Origin: an uncultured Pelagibacteraceae bacterium
GTDB lineage: Bacteria > Pseudomonadota > Alphaproteobacteria > Pelagibacterales > Pelagibacteraceae
DNA: 64,000 nucleotides
Reading direction: 5' to 3'
Assembly: GCA_902563075.1 (NCBI GenBank)
Contig: CACEWC010000001.1
Coordinates: 62,001 to 126,000, forward strand
This document shows positions 1-9,104 of the stretch, one piece after another (within the stretch, counting starts at the first letter, position 1; each line of letters starts with the position of its first letter). Made by a program: the position numbers and the translations under genes. Below the pieces are notes generated by a model. It did not search any database. It saw only the letters and a list, made by a program, of their open reading frames with translations, and was not told where the DNA came from.

Positions 1-1
1 A

Positions 2-169
2 GCTGGTCCAAGCAAAGCTGTTGGAATGCCAATCAAATTTTCAAAAAGCAAAACTGAAAAATCCAAAGGCGCACCAGACTTAGGTGAACATACAAGGGAA
101 ATAATGCAAAATTTTGGTTATAAAGATGATGAGATAGATGATTTTTATAACAAAAAAATAATTCTTTAA
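2..169 (+). CDS. CaiB/BaiF family CoA-transferase, C-terminal fragment
   Basis: Reading frame 2 is open from the window edge to a TAA and gives the last 55 residues of a protein. The stretch GAPDLGEHTREIM is the C-terminal signature of family III (CaiB/BaiF) CoA-transferases, which move CoA between an acyl-CoA and an organic acid. The start and the catalytic Asp lie outside the window, so the substrate cannot be named. Its stop codon shares a TTAA with the stop of the convergent FAD/Fe-S dehydrogenase, so the two genes overlap by 4 bp. The family call is fairly firm; the specific function is unknown. Confidence 0.75.
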   Translation, partial: AGPSKAVGMPIKFSKSKTEKSKGAPDLGEHTREIMQNFGYKDDEIDDFYNKKIIL

Positions 170-3069
170 TTTAAAGTTTCGAAAATCTTAAATAGTAATT
201 CTGAAACGTGCTTTCCTTTTTTTTCTGATAAATCAGATATTTGGTGTCTACAGCTTGTACCATTTGCAACTATAAAATCATTTTCGTCACTATTATTAAT
301 TGCAGGTATTAAAGATATATTAGCCATTTTTTTTGAAGTTTCATAAGTTTTACTATCATAACCAAAAGAACCTGCCATCCCACAACAACTAGAATCTATC
401 ATCTTATTATTTACATTTAGCTCAGATAAAAGATCTTTTAGTCCTTTCATTCTATCTTGAGATTTTTGATGACAATGTCCATGAATTAAAACATTTTGAC
501 TAAAACTATTTGAATTAACATTTTTATCTTTTTTAATTTGTTCTAAAATAAACTCCTCTAATAAATAAAATCTGTTTTTTATTTTATCTCTATTCTTTAT
601 GCCTTTAAGTGATTGATATTCGTCATTAAAAGTAAGCAAACAAGAAGGTTCAATACCTACAATAGGTAATTCGAAGTAGTTATTTTTTATAATGTAGTCA
701 TTAAATCTATTCAATTCTTCTGCAGCCTTATCCAATTGACCATACGATATGTAAGTTCTTCCACAACAGAGTGGTCTATCAAGTTTATCATTACCAAAAC
801 TTGGGATCACTGCTTGATAACCAAATTTATTTAATACTTTAATTGTATAGACCAAATTTTCATTTTCAAAATTGATATTGAATGTATCTGCAAATAAAAT
901 TACTTTATTTTCTGAAATTTCTTGATTGTTATAAATGTCTTTTAAAGCCTTCTGATTTTGGACTTCAGGCAGGCTCCTTTCAGTTGCAAAACCAAATTTT
1001 TTAATAATGTTTGAAATAACTGGAAAATTTTTAATCTTATTAAGTATTGGATTTATGATTTTATATAGCCAAATCAGTCTAGGCATATCAGAGATAATTT
1101 TATCTTTAATTCTCATACTAAATTTTTTGTAATAGTGTGAGAGAAATTCACTTTTCATCTTTGCCATATCTACAGACATCGGACATTCTCTTTGACAAGC
1201 TTTACAGCTCACACAAAGTTCCATTGTCTCATACATTTCTTTAGATGCAAAAGACCCCTCCGGTAATTGATTAGAAAGTGCGAGTCTTAATGTATTTGCT
1301 CTTCCTCTCACTAAATCTTTTTCTTCTTTCGTTACCCTATATGAAGGACACATCACCCCTGAATCTAATTTTCTGCATGCGCCGTTGTTATTACACATTT
1401 CAATTGCATCTGAAAATTGACCCCAATTAGACCAATCATAATGAGTACTTATATTCTCTGTTTGATAATCTGATTTATATCTCATCAACGATCTATCATT
1501 TGATTTAAAAGGTCTTACAATTTTACCTGGATTTAATAAATTTTTATTATCGAATGTATCCTTAATTTCTTCGAATGCATTCGTGATATTTTTTCCAAAC
1601 ATCATTTCGTGGAATTCTGATCTAACTATTCCATCTCCGTGTTCACCAGAATGAGAACCTTTATAATTCTTAACCATTTCAAAAGCTTCCTCAGATATTG
1701 ATTTCATATTTTTAATATCTTGGTCAGATTTCATATTCAAAACTGGTCTTACGTGAAGGGTTCCAACAGATGCATGAGCATAAAACATTCCGCTTGTATT
1801 ATATTTTTTAAATATTTCATTTAATCTTGCTGTGTATTCTGCCAAGTGATCTAAAGAAACTGCACAATCCTCTATAAATGCAACTGGCTTTTTATCTCCC
1901 TTCATCGACATCAAGATATTTAATCCAGCTTTTCTAATCTCAAAAACTTCTTTTTGTTTCGATAAGTCTGAAAAAAAAGAAAATTGGTTTTTCTTATTTT
2001 GATTAAGAACTAAATATTCAAGGTCTTTTATTTTTTTCTCATAAACATTTTGGTCTGTATCTATAAATTCAACCATCAAAACAGCTTCTGGATTACCTTT
2101 TATATATTTCTTTATACCACCTGCATACATTGGTATCTCTTTCGCTAGATTTAATAAATTCTGATCCATTAATTCAACGCAAGTTGGTTTTAATTTTACA
2201 ATTTCTTTTGTTAACTCCATGGCTTGATGAAAGTTATCAAAGTAACAAACACCTAAAATCTTATTTTTAGGAATTTCAGATAATTTTAATTTTATCTTAT
2301 TAAAAAGTGACAATGTTCCTTCAGAACCAACTAATAAATTTGATGAATTAAATCCATTTGGATCAATCAAATCGATATTATAACCACCAACTCTTCTTTG
2401 AGTGGTTGGCCAATTTTCATCAATATCCTTACTAACTTTTTGTCTTAAATTTAAAAATTTATCAATTATTTTATAAAAACGATCTTGGTTATTAGTCGTT
2501 GTAAGATAGTTTTTATTAATTTGATCGAAAGTATGTAACGAACCATCATCTAAAATTGCTTCAATAGCTAGTACGTTGTGAACCATATTTCCGTAATATA
2601 AAGATCTTGATCCACATGAATTATTTGCTGACATCCCTCCAATAGTTGCTCTACTACTTGTAGAAACATCTACAGGAAACCATAAACCATATGGCCTTAA
2701 AAATGAATTTAAATGATCTAATACAACACCAGGCTGAACCCATACATATTTTTCCTCTACGTTAAGCTCTAATATTTTATTTTGGTGTTTTGAGTAATCA
2801 AGAACTACACTTTCACCTACAGTTTGACCACATTGAGAACTTCCGCCACCTCTAGCTAGTAGAGGAATAGAATTCTTTTGAGAGTATTCCATTAAATTTA
2901 AAACATCATTTTTATCCTTTGGAAGAACTACACCTAGGGGCTTAATTTGATAAACTGATGCATCAGTGCTGTATCGGCCCCGAGAAAATTCATCAAATAA
3001 AGTTTTTCCATCAACTTTATTACTAATTTCTTTTCCTATTTTTTGTATTTGATCTGAACTAAACCGCAT
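166..3069 (-). CDS. FAD-linked 2-hydroxyacid dehydrogenase fused to Fe-S reductase domain (YdiJ-like)
   Basis: This 967-residue fusion begins with a PCMH-type FAD-binding domain (about 43-270, ARGGGSSQCGQ near 72-82), followed by the FAD-oxidase C-terminal domain (to about 530). A 4Fe-4S ferredoxin-like segment follows (CVSCKACQRECP near 623-634), then two cysteine-rich CCG repeats (CCGRTYISYG near 770, CCGMAGSFG near 895). This order matches the soluble D-lactate/D-2-hydroxyglutarate dehydrogenase (YdiJ) group, which oxidises a 2-hydroxyacid and passes electrons through Fe-S clusters. The length is close to E. coli YdiJ. It is probably co-transcribed with the mandelate racemase-type gene 17 bp upstream. 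The substrate (glycolate, D-lactate or 2-hydroxyglutarate) is not decided by the sequence. Confidence 0.85.
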   Translation of the reverse strand: MRFSSDQIQKIGKEISNKVDGKTLFDEFSRGRYSTDASVYQIKPLGVVLPKDKNDVLNLMEYSQKNSIPLLARGGGSSQCGQTVGESVVLDYSKHQNKILELNVEEKYVWVQPGVVLDHLNSFLRPYGLWFPVDVSTSSRATIGGMSANNSCGSRSLYYGNMVHNVLAIEAILDDGSLHTFDQINKNYLTTTNNQDRFYKIIDKFLNLRQKVSKDIDENWPTTQRRVGGYNIDLIDPNGFNSSNLLVGSEGTLSLFNKIKLKLSEIPKNKILGVCYFDNFHQAMELTKEIVKLKPTCVELMDQNLLNLAKEIPMYAGGIKKYIKGNPEAVLMVEFIDTDQNVYEKKIKDLEYLVLNQNKKNQFSFFSDLSKQKEVFEIRKAGLNILMSMKGDKKPVAFIEDCAVSLDHLAEYTARLNEIFKKYNTSGMFYAHASVGTLHVRPVLNMKSDQDIKNMKSISEEAFEMVKNYKGSHSGEHGDGIVRSEFHEMMFGKNITNAFEEIKDTFDNKNLLNPGKIVRPFKSNDRSLMRYKSDYQTENISTHYDWSNWGQFSDAIEMCNNNGACRKLDSGVMCPSYRVTKEEKDLVRGRANTLRLALSNQLPEGSFASKEMYETMELCVSCKACQRECPMSVDMAKMKSEFLSHYYKKFSMRIKDKIISDMPRLIWLYKIINPILNKIKNFPVISNIIKKFGFATERSLPEVQNQKALKDIYNNQEISENKVILFADTFNINFENENLVYTIKVLNKFGYQAVIPSFGNDKLDRPLCCGRTYISYGQLDKAAEELNRFNDYIIKNNYFELPIVGIEPSCLLTFNDEYQSLKGIKNRDKIKNRFYLLEEFILEQIKKDKNVNSNSFSQNVLIHGHCHQKSQDRMKGLKDLLSELNVNNKMIDSSCCGMAGSFGYDSKTYETSKKMANISLIPAINNSDENDFIVANGTSCRHQISDLSEKKGKHVSELLFKIFETLN

Positions 3070-3086
3070 AAAACTTAATTAAAGGT

Positions 3087-4241
3087 TTATTTATTTTTGT
3101 AAACTAGTTTACCGAACTTTTTTAACGCGGTTTCTGAAATTTCTAATCCTAAACCTGGATTTTCATTTAGATGTATCCAACCATTACTCATTTTATGGTG
3201 ATTTTCAAATAATTGAGCTTGTAAAGGATCTCTTTCATCATCAAATGACTCGACTATTCTTCCTGATGGTGACGACGCAACTAAAGGAGCATGAATATAA
3301 CAATCATGATGTGGTGCTATATCCAAATGATTTAATTCACATAAAGCAGATAGTTTTTTACCATTAGTAAAACCACCAAACATTGTGCAATCAAATTGTA
3401 AAATTTGAATTGCATTTTCTTCCACCATGGATCTACATCCATAAATCGTAATTTCACTTTCTCCACCTGATAAAGGAATTTTTGTTTGTTGAGATAAAAG
3501 TTTTAAATTTCTTCTATCATCTTCCCATCTCACAGGCTCTTCTATCCAAGTTGGATTAAATCTCTCAAATTCTTTCACTCCCTCAATAGCCGTTTTTAGG
3601 TCCCATGCTCTATTAACATCAATCATTAGATCTTTATCGTCACCAATTTCTTGTCGAATCATTTCTAATCTTCTGGCATCTTCTTTTATACTTAATCCAC
3701 CTACTTTAACTTTAAAGCTTTGATGGCCAATTTTAATTAATTTTTGTAATTCTTCTCTAAGTTCTTTTTCATTTTTACCATCTCTATAATAAGCACATGT
3801 TACATATACAGGAATTTTATTTCTGTAACCTCCAAACAATTTGTATAGTGGAATTTTTGAGGCTTTACCTATCAAATCCCAGCATGCAATATCTAAAGCA
3901 GCAGAAATTCTAATCAAAGCTTCTCTACTCCAACCTTTTTCATTGCTTTGTCGTGTATCAGTTAATCTAAAAATTTTTTCATACAATTTCTCTGGACAAA
4001 AAGGATCTTCCCCAACTATTAAATCATGTAAACCATTAGAGAAAGGTTTGATAATTGGTTTGATATCCGTATAACTTGTCGCCATACCAAAACCAGAATT
4101 ACCATCTTTAGTTTTAATCTTAATCAATAATTCATTTGCTGTTGGAACTATGAAATGGCTTACCCAGTGAGGATTAACTTCATCAGGATTATTCAAAACA
4201 TAAACCTCCAAAGTCTCGATTGAATTACTACCATTTGTCAT
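3087..4241 (-). CDS. Mandelate racemase/muconate lactonizing enzyme family protein (enolase superfamily)
   Basis: The 384-residue protein has the layout of the mandelate racemase subgroup. An N-terminal capping domain precedes a TIM barrel with KVKV (KxK base, near 175) and metal ligands in IDVNRAW (Asp near 203), WIEEP (Glu near 233) and GGESE (Glu near 258). An Asp in ILQFDC and a His in APHHD (near 310) form the second base dyad. Such enzymes abstract a proton alpha to a carboxylate and are usually sugar-acid dehydratases or racemases; the exact sugar acid cannot be read here. It lies upstream of the FAD/Fe-S dehydrogenase on the same strand and divergent from the serine-glyoxylate aminotransferase, suggesting hydroxyacid metabolism (inference). 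Confidence 0.85.
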   Translation of the reverse strand: MTNGSNSIETLEVYVLNNPDEVNPHWVSHFIVPTANELLIKIKTKDGNSGFGMATSYTDIKPIIKPFSNGLHDLIVGEDPFCPEKLYEKIFRLTDTRQSNEKGWSREALIRISAALDIACWDLIGKASKIPLYKLFGGYRNKIPVYVTCAYYRDGKNEKELREELQKLIKIGHQSFKVKVGGLSIKEDARRLEMIRQEIGDDKDLMIDVNRAWDLKTAIEGVKEFERFNPTWIEEPVRWEDDRRNLKLLSQQTKIPLSGGESEITIYGCRSMVEENAIQILQFDCTMFGGFTNGKKLSALCELNHLDIAPHHDCYIHAPLVASSPSGRIVESFDDERDPLQAQLFENHHKMSNGWIHLNENPGLGLEISETALKKFGKLVYKNK

Positions 4242-4265
4242 ATATTATAAGTTTGATTATATAAT
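4235..4265 (+). promoter_or_regulatory. Candidate sigma70 promoter for the aminotransferase gene, with a palindromic -10
   Basis: On the plus strand TTGTCA (4235-4240) is followed by a 17-nt spacer and TATATA (4258-4263), which fits a housekeeping promoter about 20 bp ahead of the aminotransferase ATG. The -10 lies inside the perfect palindrome ATTATATAAT (4256-4265). It therefore also offers a TATAAT on the minus strand just ahead of the divergent enolase-superfamily gene. The -35 overlaps that gene's start codon. Only 45 bp separates the two start codons. Confidence 0.45.
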
Positions 4266-4286
4266 TTCTTTAGCATATACAGCAGT

Positions 4287-5459
4287 ATGGCAATTTCAAA
4301 CAATATAAGACCAGGTCGACATTTTTTACAAATACCAGGTCCAACTAACGTTCCTGATAGAGTTTTAAGAGCAATGGATTATCCAACAATAGACCATAGA
4401 GGTCCAGATTTTGCAGAACTTGGTTTAAGAGTTTTAGATAGAATAAAGTTAATTTTTAAAACTTCAGAACCTGTAATAATATTTCCTGCTTCAGGCACAG
4501 GCGCTTGGGAAGCTGCAATTGTAAATACTTTAAGTGCAGGTGATAAAATTTTAATGTTTGAAACAGGACACTTTTCTACACTTTGGTATGATATTGCAGA
4601 AAAATTTAAATTAGAGATTGACTTTGTTAAAGGTGATTGGAGAACAGGTGTTGATCCAAATATTGTTGAGCAAAAATTGAAGGAAGATAAAGAGAAAAAA
4701 ATTAAAGCAGTCTGTGCAGTTCATAACGAAACATCTACAGGAGTTACAAGTAGAATTGCAAAAATTAGAAAAGCGATGGACAACGCAGAACATCCTGCAT
4801 TACTATTTGTTGACACAATTTCCTCACTTGGATCTATAGATTATAGACACGAAGAATGGAAAGTTGATGTTACAGTTGGTGGATCTCAAAAAGGATTATT
4901 ATTACCTCCAGGACTTTCATTTAATGCAATAAGCTCAAAAGCGTTAAAAGCTTATGAAGTTTCTGATTTACCAAAATCATATTGGGATTGGAAACCAATG
5001 CTAGAAAATAATAAAAAAGGTTATTTTCCATATACACCAGCAACAAATTTATTGTATGGATTAGATGAAGCAATTAACATGTTGACTGAAGAAGGTTTAG
5101 AAAATGTATTTACTAGACATAAAAGATTTGCAGAAGCTACTAGAGTTGCCGTAAAAGCTTGGGGTTTAGAAATACTTTGTAAAAATCCAGAAGAATATTC
5201 AGACTCACTAACAGCAGTAATGGTTCCAGATGGACATGATGCGGACTCATTAAGAAAAATAATTTTAGATCATTACAACATGTCTTTAGGCACGGGTTTA
5301 GCAAAAGTTGCAGGTAAAATTTTTAGAATTGGACATTTAGGAGATTTTAACGAATTGATGTTAGCTGGAACTTTAGCTGGTGTTGAAATGGGATTAATGA
5401 AATCCAAAATTCCCTATAAAAAAGGTGGAATACTTAAAGCACTTGACTATCTTTGTTAA
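4287..5459 (+). CDS. Serine--glyoxylate aminotransferase (class V)
   Basis: This 390-residue PLP enzyme has the N-terminal PGPTNVPDRVLRAM segment and DHRGPDF typical of bacterial serine-glyoxylate aminotransferases. The PLP lysine is in GGSQKG (Lys 202), with upstream FVDTISSLGS holding the cofactor Asp. The family converts glyoxylate plus serine to glycine plus hydroxypyruvate; related members use alanine. Length is normal for the family. It faces away from the enolase-superfamily gene across 45 bp. SAR11 cells are known to need a glycine source that glycolate can replace, so glyoxylate-to-glycine conversion would fit, but that link is inference. Alanine-glyoxylate activity is the main alternative. 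Confidence 0.85.
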   Translation: MAISNNIRPGRHFLQIPGPTNVPDRVLRAMDYPTIDHRGPDFAELGLRVLDRIKLIFKTSEPVIIFPASGTGAWEAAIVNTLSAGDKILMFETGHFSTLWYDIAEKFKLEIDFVKGDWRTGVDPNIVEQKLKEDKEKKIKAVCAVHNETSTGVTSRIAKIRKAMDNAEHPALLFVDTISSLGSIDYRHEEWKVDVTVGGSQKGLLLPPGLSFNAISSKALKAYEVSDLPKSYWDWKPMLENNKKGYFPYTPATNLLYGLDEAINMLTEEGLENVFTRHKRFAEATRVAVKAWGLEILCKNPEEYSDSLTAVMVPDGHDADSLRKIILDHYNMSLGTGLAKVAGKIFRIGHLGDFNELMLAGTLAGVEMGLMKSKIPYKKGGILKALDYLC

Positions 5460-5518
5460 CTTTCAAAAGATTTATTAATAAAATAATTTTTAAGCCAGTT
5501 TTTCAATAGTAATAGAAC

Positions 5519-5546
5519 TTGACGTTATTTTTCCAAAAGATATAAA
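5519..5546 (+). promoter_or_regulatory. Strong candidate promoter for the tRNA-Val/tRNA-Asp (and possibly nuo) transcript
   Basis: TTGACG at 5519-5524, a 16-nt spacer, then TATAAA at 5541-5546. This is close to the sigma70 consensus and is the best-looking promoter I noticed in the window. Transcription would begin near 5553, about 12 nt before the mature tRNA-Val 5' end. No terminator is evident between the tRNAs and nuoA, so read-through into nuo is possible. Confidence 0.6.
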
Positions 5547-5564
5547 TCACTCTGTTTTGGTTTA

Positions 5565-5640
5565 GGGCGGTTAGCTCAGTTGGTAGAGCATCTCGTTTAC
5601 ACCGAGGGGGTCAAAGGTTCGAGTCCTTTACTGCCCACCA
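5565..5640 (+). tRNA. tRNA-Val (anticodon UAC)
   Basis: A 76-nt cloverleaf. The acceptor strands GGGCGGT and ACTGCCC pair with one G-U, the D arm is GCTCAGTTGGTAGAGC, and the anticodon loop TTTACAC carries TAC. The T arm is AAAGG-TTCGAGT-CCTTT. The 3' CCA is encoded. The next tRNA starts 14 nt downstream. Confidence 0.97.
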
Positions 5641-5654
5641 AAAGAATCAAAAGT

Positions 5655-5731
5655 GGGGGTGTAGCTCAGTTGGTTAGAGCGATCGCCTGTCACGCGATAG
5701 GTCGAGGGTTCGAGTCCCTTCACTCCCGCCA
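5655..5731 (+). tRNA. tRNA-Asp (anticodon GUC)
   Basis: A 77-nt cloverleaf. The acceptor strands GGGGGTG and CACTCCC pair with one G-U, the D arm is GCTCAGTTGGTTAGAGC, and the anticodon loop CTGTCAC carries GTC. The T arm is GAGGG-TTCGAGT-CCCTT. The discriminator is G and CCA is encoded. It is probably processed from one precursor with tRNA-Val. The 105 bp to nuoA hold no clear terminator. Confidence 0.97.
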
Positions 5732-5836
5732 CTTTGCAAGTTTACCACTGATAATCACTATCAAATACGCTGTATATTTTGAATAATGTGACCTAACACC
5801 ACTTCATCTAGCTATAAAAAATGATATATATTCCAC

Positions 5837-6205
5837 ATGACTGCGGAATTTTTAAAGGATTATTTACCTATAATATTGTTCCTAATTATTGCATTAGGAT
5901 TGAGCTGTGCATTTATAGTAATTAATTTTATTCTATCTCCAAAAAATCCAGATCCAGAAAAGTTATCAGCTTATGAATGTGGATTTGAACCATTTCAGGA
6001 CTCTAGAATGGAATTTGATGTTCGTTTTTATTTGGTTGCTATACTTTTTATAATTTTTGACCTTGAAATAGCATTTTTATTTCCGTGGGCAATTTCTTTA
6101 GGAAATATTGGAATTTTAGGTTTTACCTCAATGATGATTTTTTTATTCATACTTACTATCGGATTTATTTATGAATGGAAAAAAGGTGCTTTAGACTGGG
6201 AATAA
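5837..6205 (+). CDS. nuoA: NADH-quinone oxidoreductase subunit A
   Basis: A 122-residue inner-membrane protein with three hydrophobic segments (about 10-32, 64-85, 92-112). The conserved family loop YECGFEPF precedes [18 protein letters not shown]. NuoA is a proton-translocating-arm subunit of complex I located beside NuoH and the quinone site. It opens the complete nuoA-N operon and is followed by nuoB after 12 bp. The 105 bp upstream contain an AT-rich TATAAA near 5813 but no convincing -35, so transcription may come partly from the tRNA promoter. Confidence 0.97.
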   Translation: MTAEFLKDYLPIILFLIIALGLSCAFIVINFILSPKNPDPEKLSAYECGFEPFQDSRMEFDVRFYLVAILFIIFDLEIAFLFPWAISLGNIGILGFTSMMIFLFILTIGFIYEWKKGALDWE

Positions 6206-6217
6206 AATTTTTTTTAA

Positions 6218-6733
6218 ATGAATAATAAGTTAGATCAAGTTCCGGAAGAGTTTAAACAACTTGCTGAAGATTTTAGTAAGAATGGTTTTATCACTACATC
6301 ATTAGACAATTTAATAAACTGGTCAAGGTCGGGATCATTACACTGGATGACTTTTGGCCTTGCTTGTTGTGCAGTTGAAATGATGCAAACTGCAATGCCC
6401 AGATACGATTTAGAAAGATTTGGCGCTGCACCTCGTGGGTCACCAAGACAATCTGATGTAATGATTGTTGCTGGTACTTTAACTAACAAAATGGCACCGG
6501 CTCTTAGAAAAGTCTACGATCAAATGCCTGAGCCAAGATATGTTATATCAATGGGAAGTTGTGCTAATGGTGGTGGATATTATCACTACTCTTATTCTGT
6601 TGTAAGAGGTTGTGATCGTATTGTTCCAGTTGACATTTATGTCCCTGGATGCCCTCCTTCTGCAGAGGCTTTATTATATGGAATTATGCAATTACAAAAA
6701 AAAATAAGAAATAAAGGATCTATTAGTAGATAA
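6218..6733 (+). CDS. nuoB: NADH-quinone oxidoreductase subunit B
   Basis: This 171-residue peripheral-arm subunit binds the terminal 4Fe-4S cluster N2 that passes electrons to quinone. Ligand cysteines are visible as the tandem CC in [11 protein letters not shown], in [11 protein letters not shown] and in [12 protein letters not shown]. Its length is typical of alphaproteobacterial NuoB. It sits 12 bp after nuoA and 1 bp before nuoC, so it is clearly co-transcribed. Confidence 0.97.
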   Translation: MNNKLDQVPEEFKQLAEDFSKNGFITTSLDNLINWSRSGSLHWMTFGLACCAVEMMQTAMPRYDLERFGAAPRGSPRQSDVMIVAGTLTNKMAPALRKVYDQMPEPRYVISMGSCANGGGYYHYSYSVVRGCDRIVPVDIYVPGCPPSAEALLYGIMQLQKKIRNKGSISR

Positions 6734-6734
6734 T

Positions 6735-7340
6735 ATGAATAACTTGATTGATTTGGAAAAAAAGATTAATTCAGAGCTTGGCACCAAAATAAATTCTTCT
6801 GAAATCAAACATAATCAAATTTATATTGAGATAGATAGTGAAGATTTAATTGATGTAGTTTTATTTGTTAAAACTAATAAAGATACAAAATTTAGACAAC
6901 TTATAGACATTACAGTTGTTGATTATCCTGAAAGGTCCAAAAGATTTAAAATTGTATATTTATTTTTAAGTCATGAGTTTAATCAGAGAATGATCTTAAG
7001 TTACGATATAAGTGAAAATGAAGTTATTGCATCATTAACACCAATTTTTCCATCTGCTAACTGGATGGAAAGAGAAGTTTTTGACATGTATGGAGTGAGT
7101 TTCAAAGATCATCCTGACTTAAGGAGAATTTTAACAGATTATGGTTTTGAGGGTCATCCATTAAGAAAAGATTTTCCTTTAACTGGTCATACTGAAGTTA
7201 GATACAGCGAGGATCAAAAAAAAGTAGTAAATGAACCTGTAAAACTGGAACAAAATTATAGAAACTTTGATTATGAAAGTCCGTGGGAGGGCACAAAATA
7301 TATTAAAGAATTAACTGATAATAATGACAAAAAAAATTAA
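6735..7340 (+). CDS. nuoC: NADH-quinone oxidoreductase subunit C
   Basis: A 201-residue peripheral subunit of complex I. The 30-kDa subunit signature is seen in [23 protein letters not shown] followed by [10 protein letters not shown]. NuoC holds no cofactor and packs against NuoD and NuoB at the quinone-reducing end. It is separate from nuoD, not fused as in enterobacteria, and overlaps nuoD by 17 bp. Confidence 0.97.
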   Translation: MNNLIDLEKKINSELGTKINSSEIKHNQIYIEIDSEDLIDVVLFVKTNKDTKFRQLIDITVVDYPERSKRFKIVYLFLSHEFNQRMILSYDISENEVIASLTPIFPSANWMEREVFDMYGVSFKDHPDLRRILTDYGFEGHPLRKDFPLTGHTEVRYSEDQKKVVNEPVKLEQNYRNFDYESPWEGTKYIKELTDNNDKKN

Positions 7341-8499
7341 AAACCTAAACTTAAATTTTGGACCTCAACATCCAGCAGCTCATGGAGTTCTTAGACTTAT
7401 ATTAGAATTAGATGGTGAAGTTGTTGAAAAAGCAGATCCACATATTGGCTTACTACATCGTGGCACTGAAAAATTAATAGAAAATAAAACTTATATGCAA
7501 GCAGTTCCATATTTTGATCGATTAGATTATGTAGCTCCGATGAACCAGGAACATGCTTTTGCTTTAGCTGTTGAAAAAATTTTAGATATTGATGTTCCAA
7601 TTAGAGCCCAATTTATAAGAGTGATGTTTTGTGAAATTGGAAGGATTTTAAGTCATATTTTAAATGTTACAACACAAGCATTAGATGTTGGAGCTTTGAC
7701 ACCATCTTTATGGGGTTTTGAAGAAAGAGAGACTTTAATGACTTTTTATGAAAGAGCATCTGGATCAAGATTACATGCAAATTATTTTAGAGCAGGTGGT
7801 GTGCATCAAGATTTACCAGCAGGTTTAGAGACAGATATTGCAAAATTTTGCGAAACTTTTCCAAAAATAATTAATGATTTAGAAAACTTATTGACTGACA
7901 ATAGAATATTCAAGCAAAGAAATGTTGATATTGGTGTTGTTACAAAAGAAGACGCCCTAGATTACTCTTTTAGTGGTGTTATGATTAGAGGATCTGGTGT
8001 TCCATGGGATTTAAGGAAATCACAACCCTACGATTGTTATAACCAACTAGAATTTAAAATTCCTGTAGGAAAAAATGGAGATTGTTACGATAGATATTTG
8101 TGCAGGATTGAGGAAATGAAAGAAAGTGTCAAAATAATTAAACAATGTTTATCAAAAATGGAAAAAGGTCCAATCAAAACTTTTGATGGAAAAATAACAC
8201 CTCCATCAAAAAAAGATATCAAACAATCGATGGAAGCTTTGATACATCACTTTAAATTATTTACTGAAGGATATCGTGTACCTGAAGATGAAATTTATAC
8301 TGCGGTTGAAGCACCTAAAGGAGAATTTGGAGTTTATTTAATTTCAGATGGATCAAGCAAACCTTACAAGTGTAAAATTCGAGCACCTGGATTTTCACAT
8401 TTACAATCAATGGATTATTTAATTAAAGGACATATGTTGGCTGATGTTCCTGCGGTACTCGGTTCTCTAGATATAGTTTTTGGTGAGGTTGATAGATGA
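7324..8499 (+). CDS. nuoD: NADH-quinone oxidoreductase subunit D
   Basis: The 391-residue 49-kDa-type subunit lines the quinone pocket with Nuo[15 protein letters not shown] near the N-terminus carries the conserved HP...H loop. [15 protein letters not shown] and the C-terminal DIVFGEVDR are also diagnostic. Its start overlaps nuoC by 17 bp, and its stop overlaps nuoE in an ATGA. No anomaly was seen. Confidence 0.97.
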   Translation: MTKKIKNLNLNFGPQHPAAHGVLRLILELDGEVVEKADPHIGLLHRGTEKLIENKTYMQAVPYFDRLDYVAPMNQEHAFALAVEKILDIDVPIRAQFIRVMFCEIGRILSHILNVTTQALDVGALTPSLWGFEERETLMTFYERASGSRLHANYFRAGGVHQDLPAGLETDIAKFCETFPKIINDLENLLTDNRIFKQRNVDIGVVTKEDALDYSFSGVMIRGSGVPWDLRKSQPYDCYNQLEFKIPVGKNGDCYDRYLCRIEEMKESVKIIKQCLSKMEKGPIKTFDGKITPPSKKDIKQSMEALIHHFKLFTEGYRVPEDEIYTAVEAPKGEFGVYLISDGSSKPYKCKIRAPGFSHLQSMDYLIKGHMLADVPAVLGSLDIVFGEVDR

Positions 8500-9104
8500 G
8501 TTTAAAGAGACCAGCCAAAGATCAACCAGAGAGTTTTGAATTTAATTCATCTTCTTTAGAGGCAGCAAATAAAATTATTTCAAAATATCCTAAAGGAAAA
8601 CAACAAAGTGCCGTCATGGCATTATTATATATAGCTCAAAAACAAAATGATAATTGGATACCTTTAGTTGCAATGAAATATATAGCGAAACTTCTAGATA
8701 TGCCTTACATAAAAGTTTATGAAGTAGCGACTTTTTATAGTATGTTCAACTTATCACCAGTTGGAAAATATTTCATTCAAGTTTGTACTACAACACCTTG
8801 TATGATAAGGGGAGCCGGTAAATTAGTTGAGGCCTGCAAAGAAAAAATTTCCGAAAATGGATCTGAATTATTACCAGATAAAAATTGTTCATGGATGGAA
8901 GTAGAGTGCTTAGGTGCTTGCGTCACTGCTCCAATGATGCAAATTAATGATGATTATTATGAAGATTTAGACAAAGAAAAAACTTTAGAAATTTTAGATA
9001 AAATTTTAAAAGATGAAATACCAAAACCAGGTTCCTACAGAGGACGCATAAATAATGAACCAGAAAATGGTAGAAAAACATTAATGGAGTTAAAAAATGC
9101 TTAA
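8496..9104 (+). CDS. nuoE: NADH-quinone oxidoreductase subunit E
   Basis: The 202-residue 24-kDa-type subunit carries the 2Fe-2S cluster N1a. Cysteine ligands occur in [10 protein letters not shown] and in [10 protein letters not shown], in a thioredoxin-like fold. [16 protein letters not shown] is the usual helical segment. NuoE works with NuoF in the NADH-oxidising module. It overlaps nuoD by 4 bp and nuoF by 8 bp. The 40-residue C-terminal extension ending [13 protein letters not shown] is common in alphaproteobacteria. Confidence 0.97.
   Translation: MSLKRPAKDQPESFEFNSSSLEAANKIISKYPKGKQQSAVMALLYIAQKQNDNWIPLVAMKYIAKLLDMPYIKVYEVATFYSMFNLSPVGKYFIQVCTTTPCMIRGAGKLVEACKEKISENGSELLPDKNCSWMEVECLGACVTAPMMQINDDYYEDLDKEKTLEILDKILKDEIPKPGSYRGRINNEPENGRKTLMELKNA

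Noticed and set aside
3070-5564. Glycine or SAM-type riboswitch near the glyoxylate genes
   Set aside because: The gaps (17, 45 and 105 bp) are too short for, or do not show, the conserved cores of the riboswitches known from SAR11.
5580-5786. 68-residue ORF with GGVAQLVRA...GRGFESLHSRH
   Set aside because: It is the translation of the two tRNA genes. This phrase is a familiar artefact of tRNA sequence in databases.
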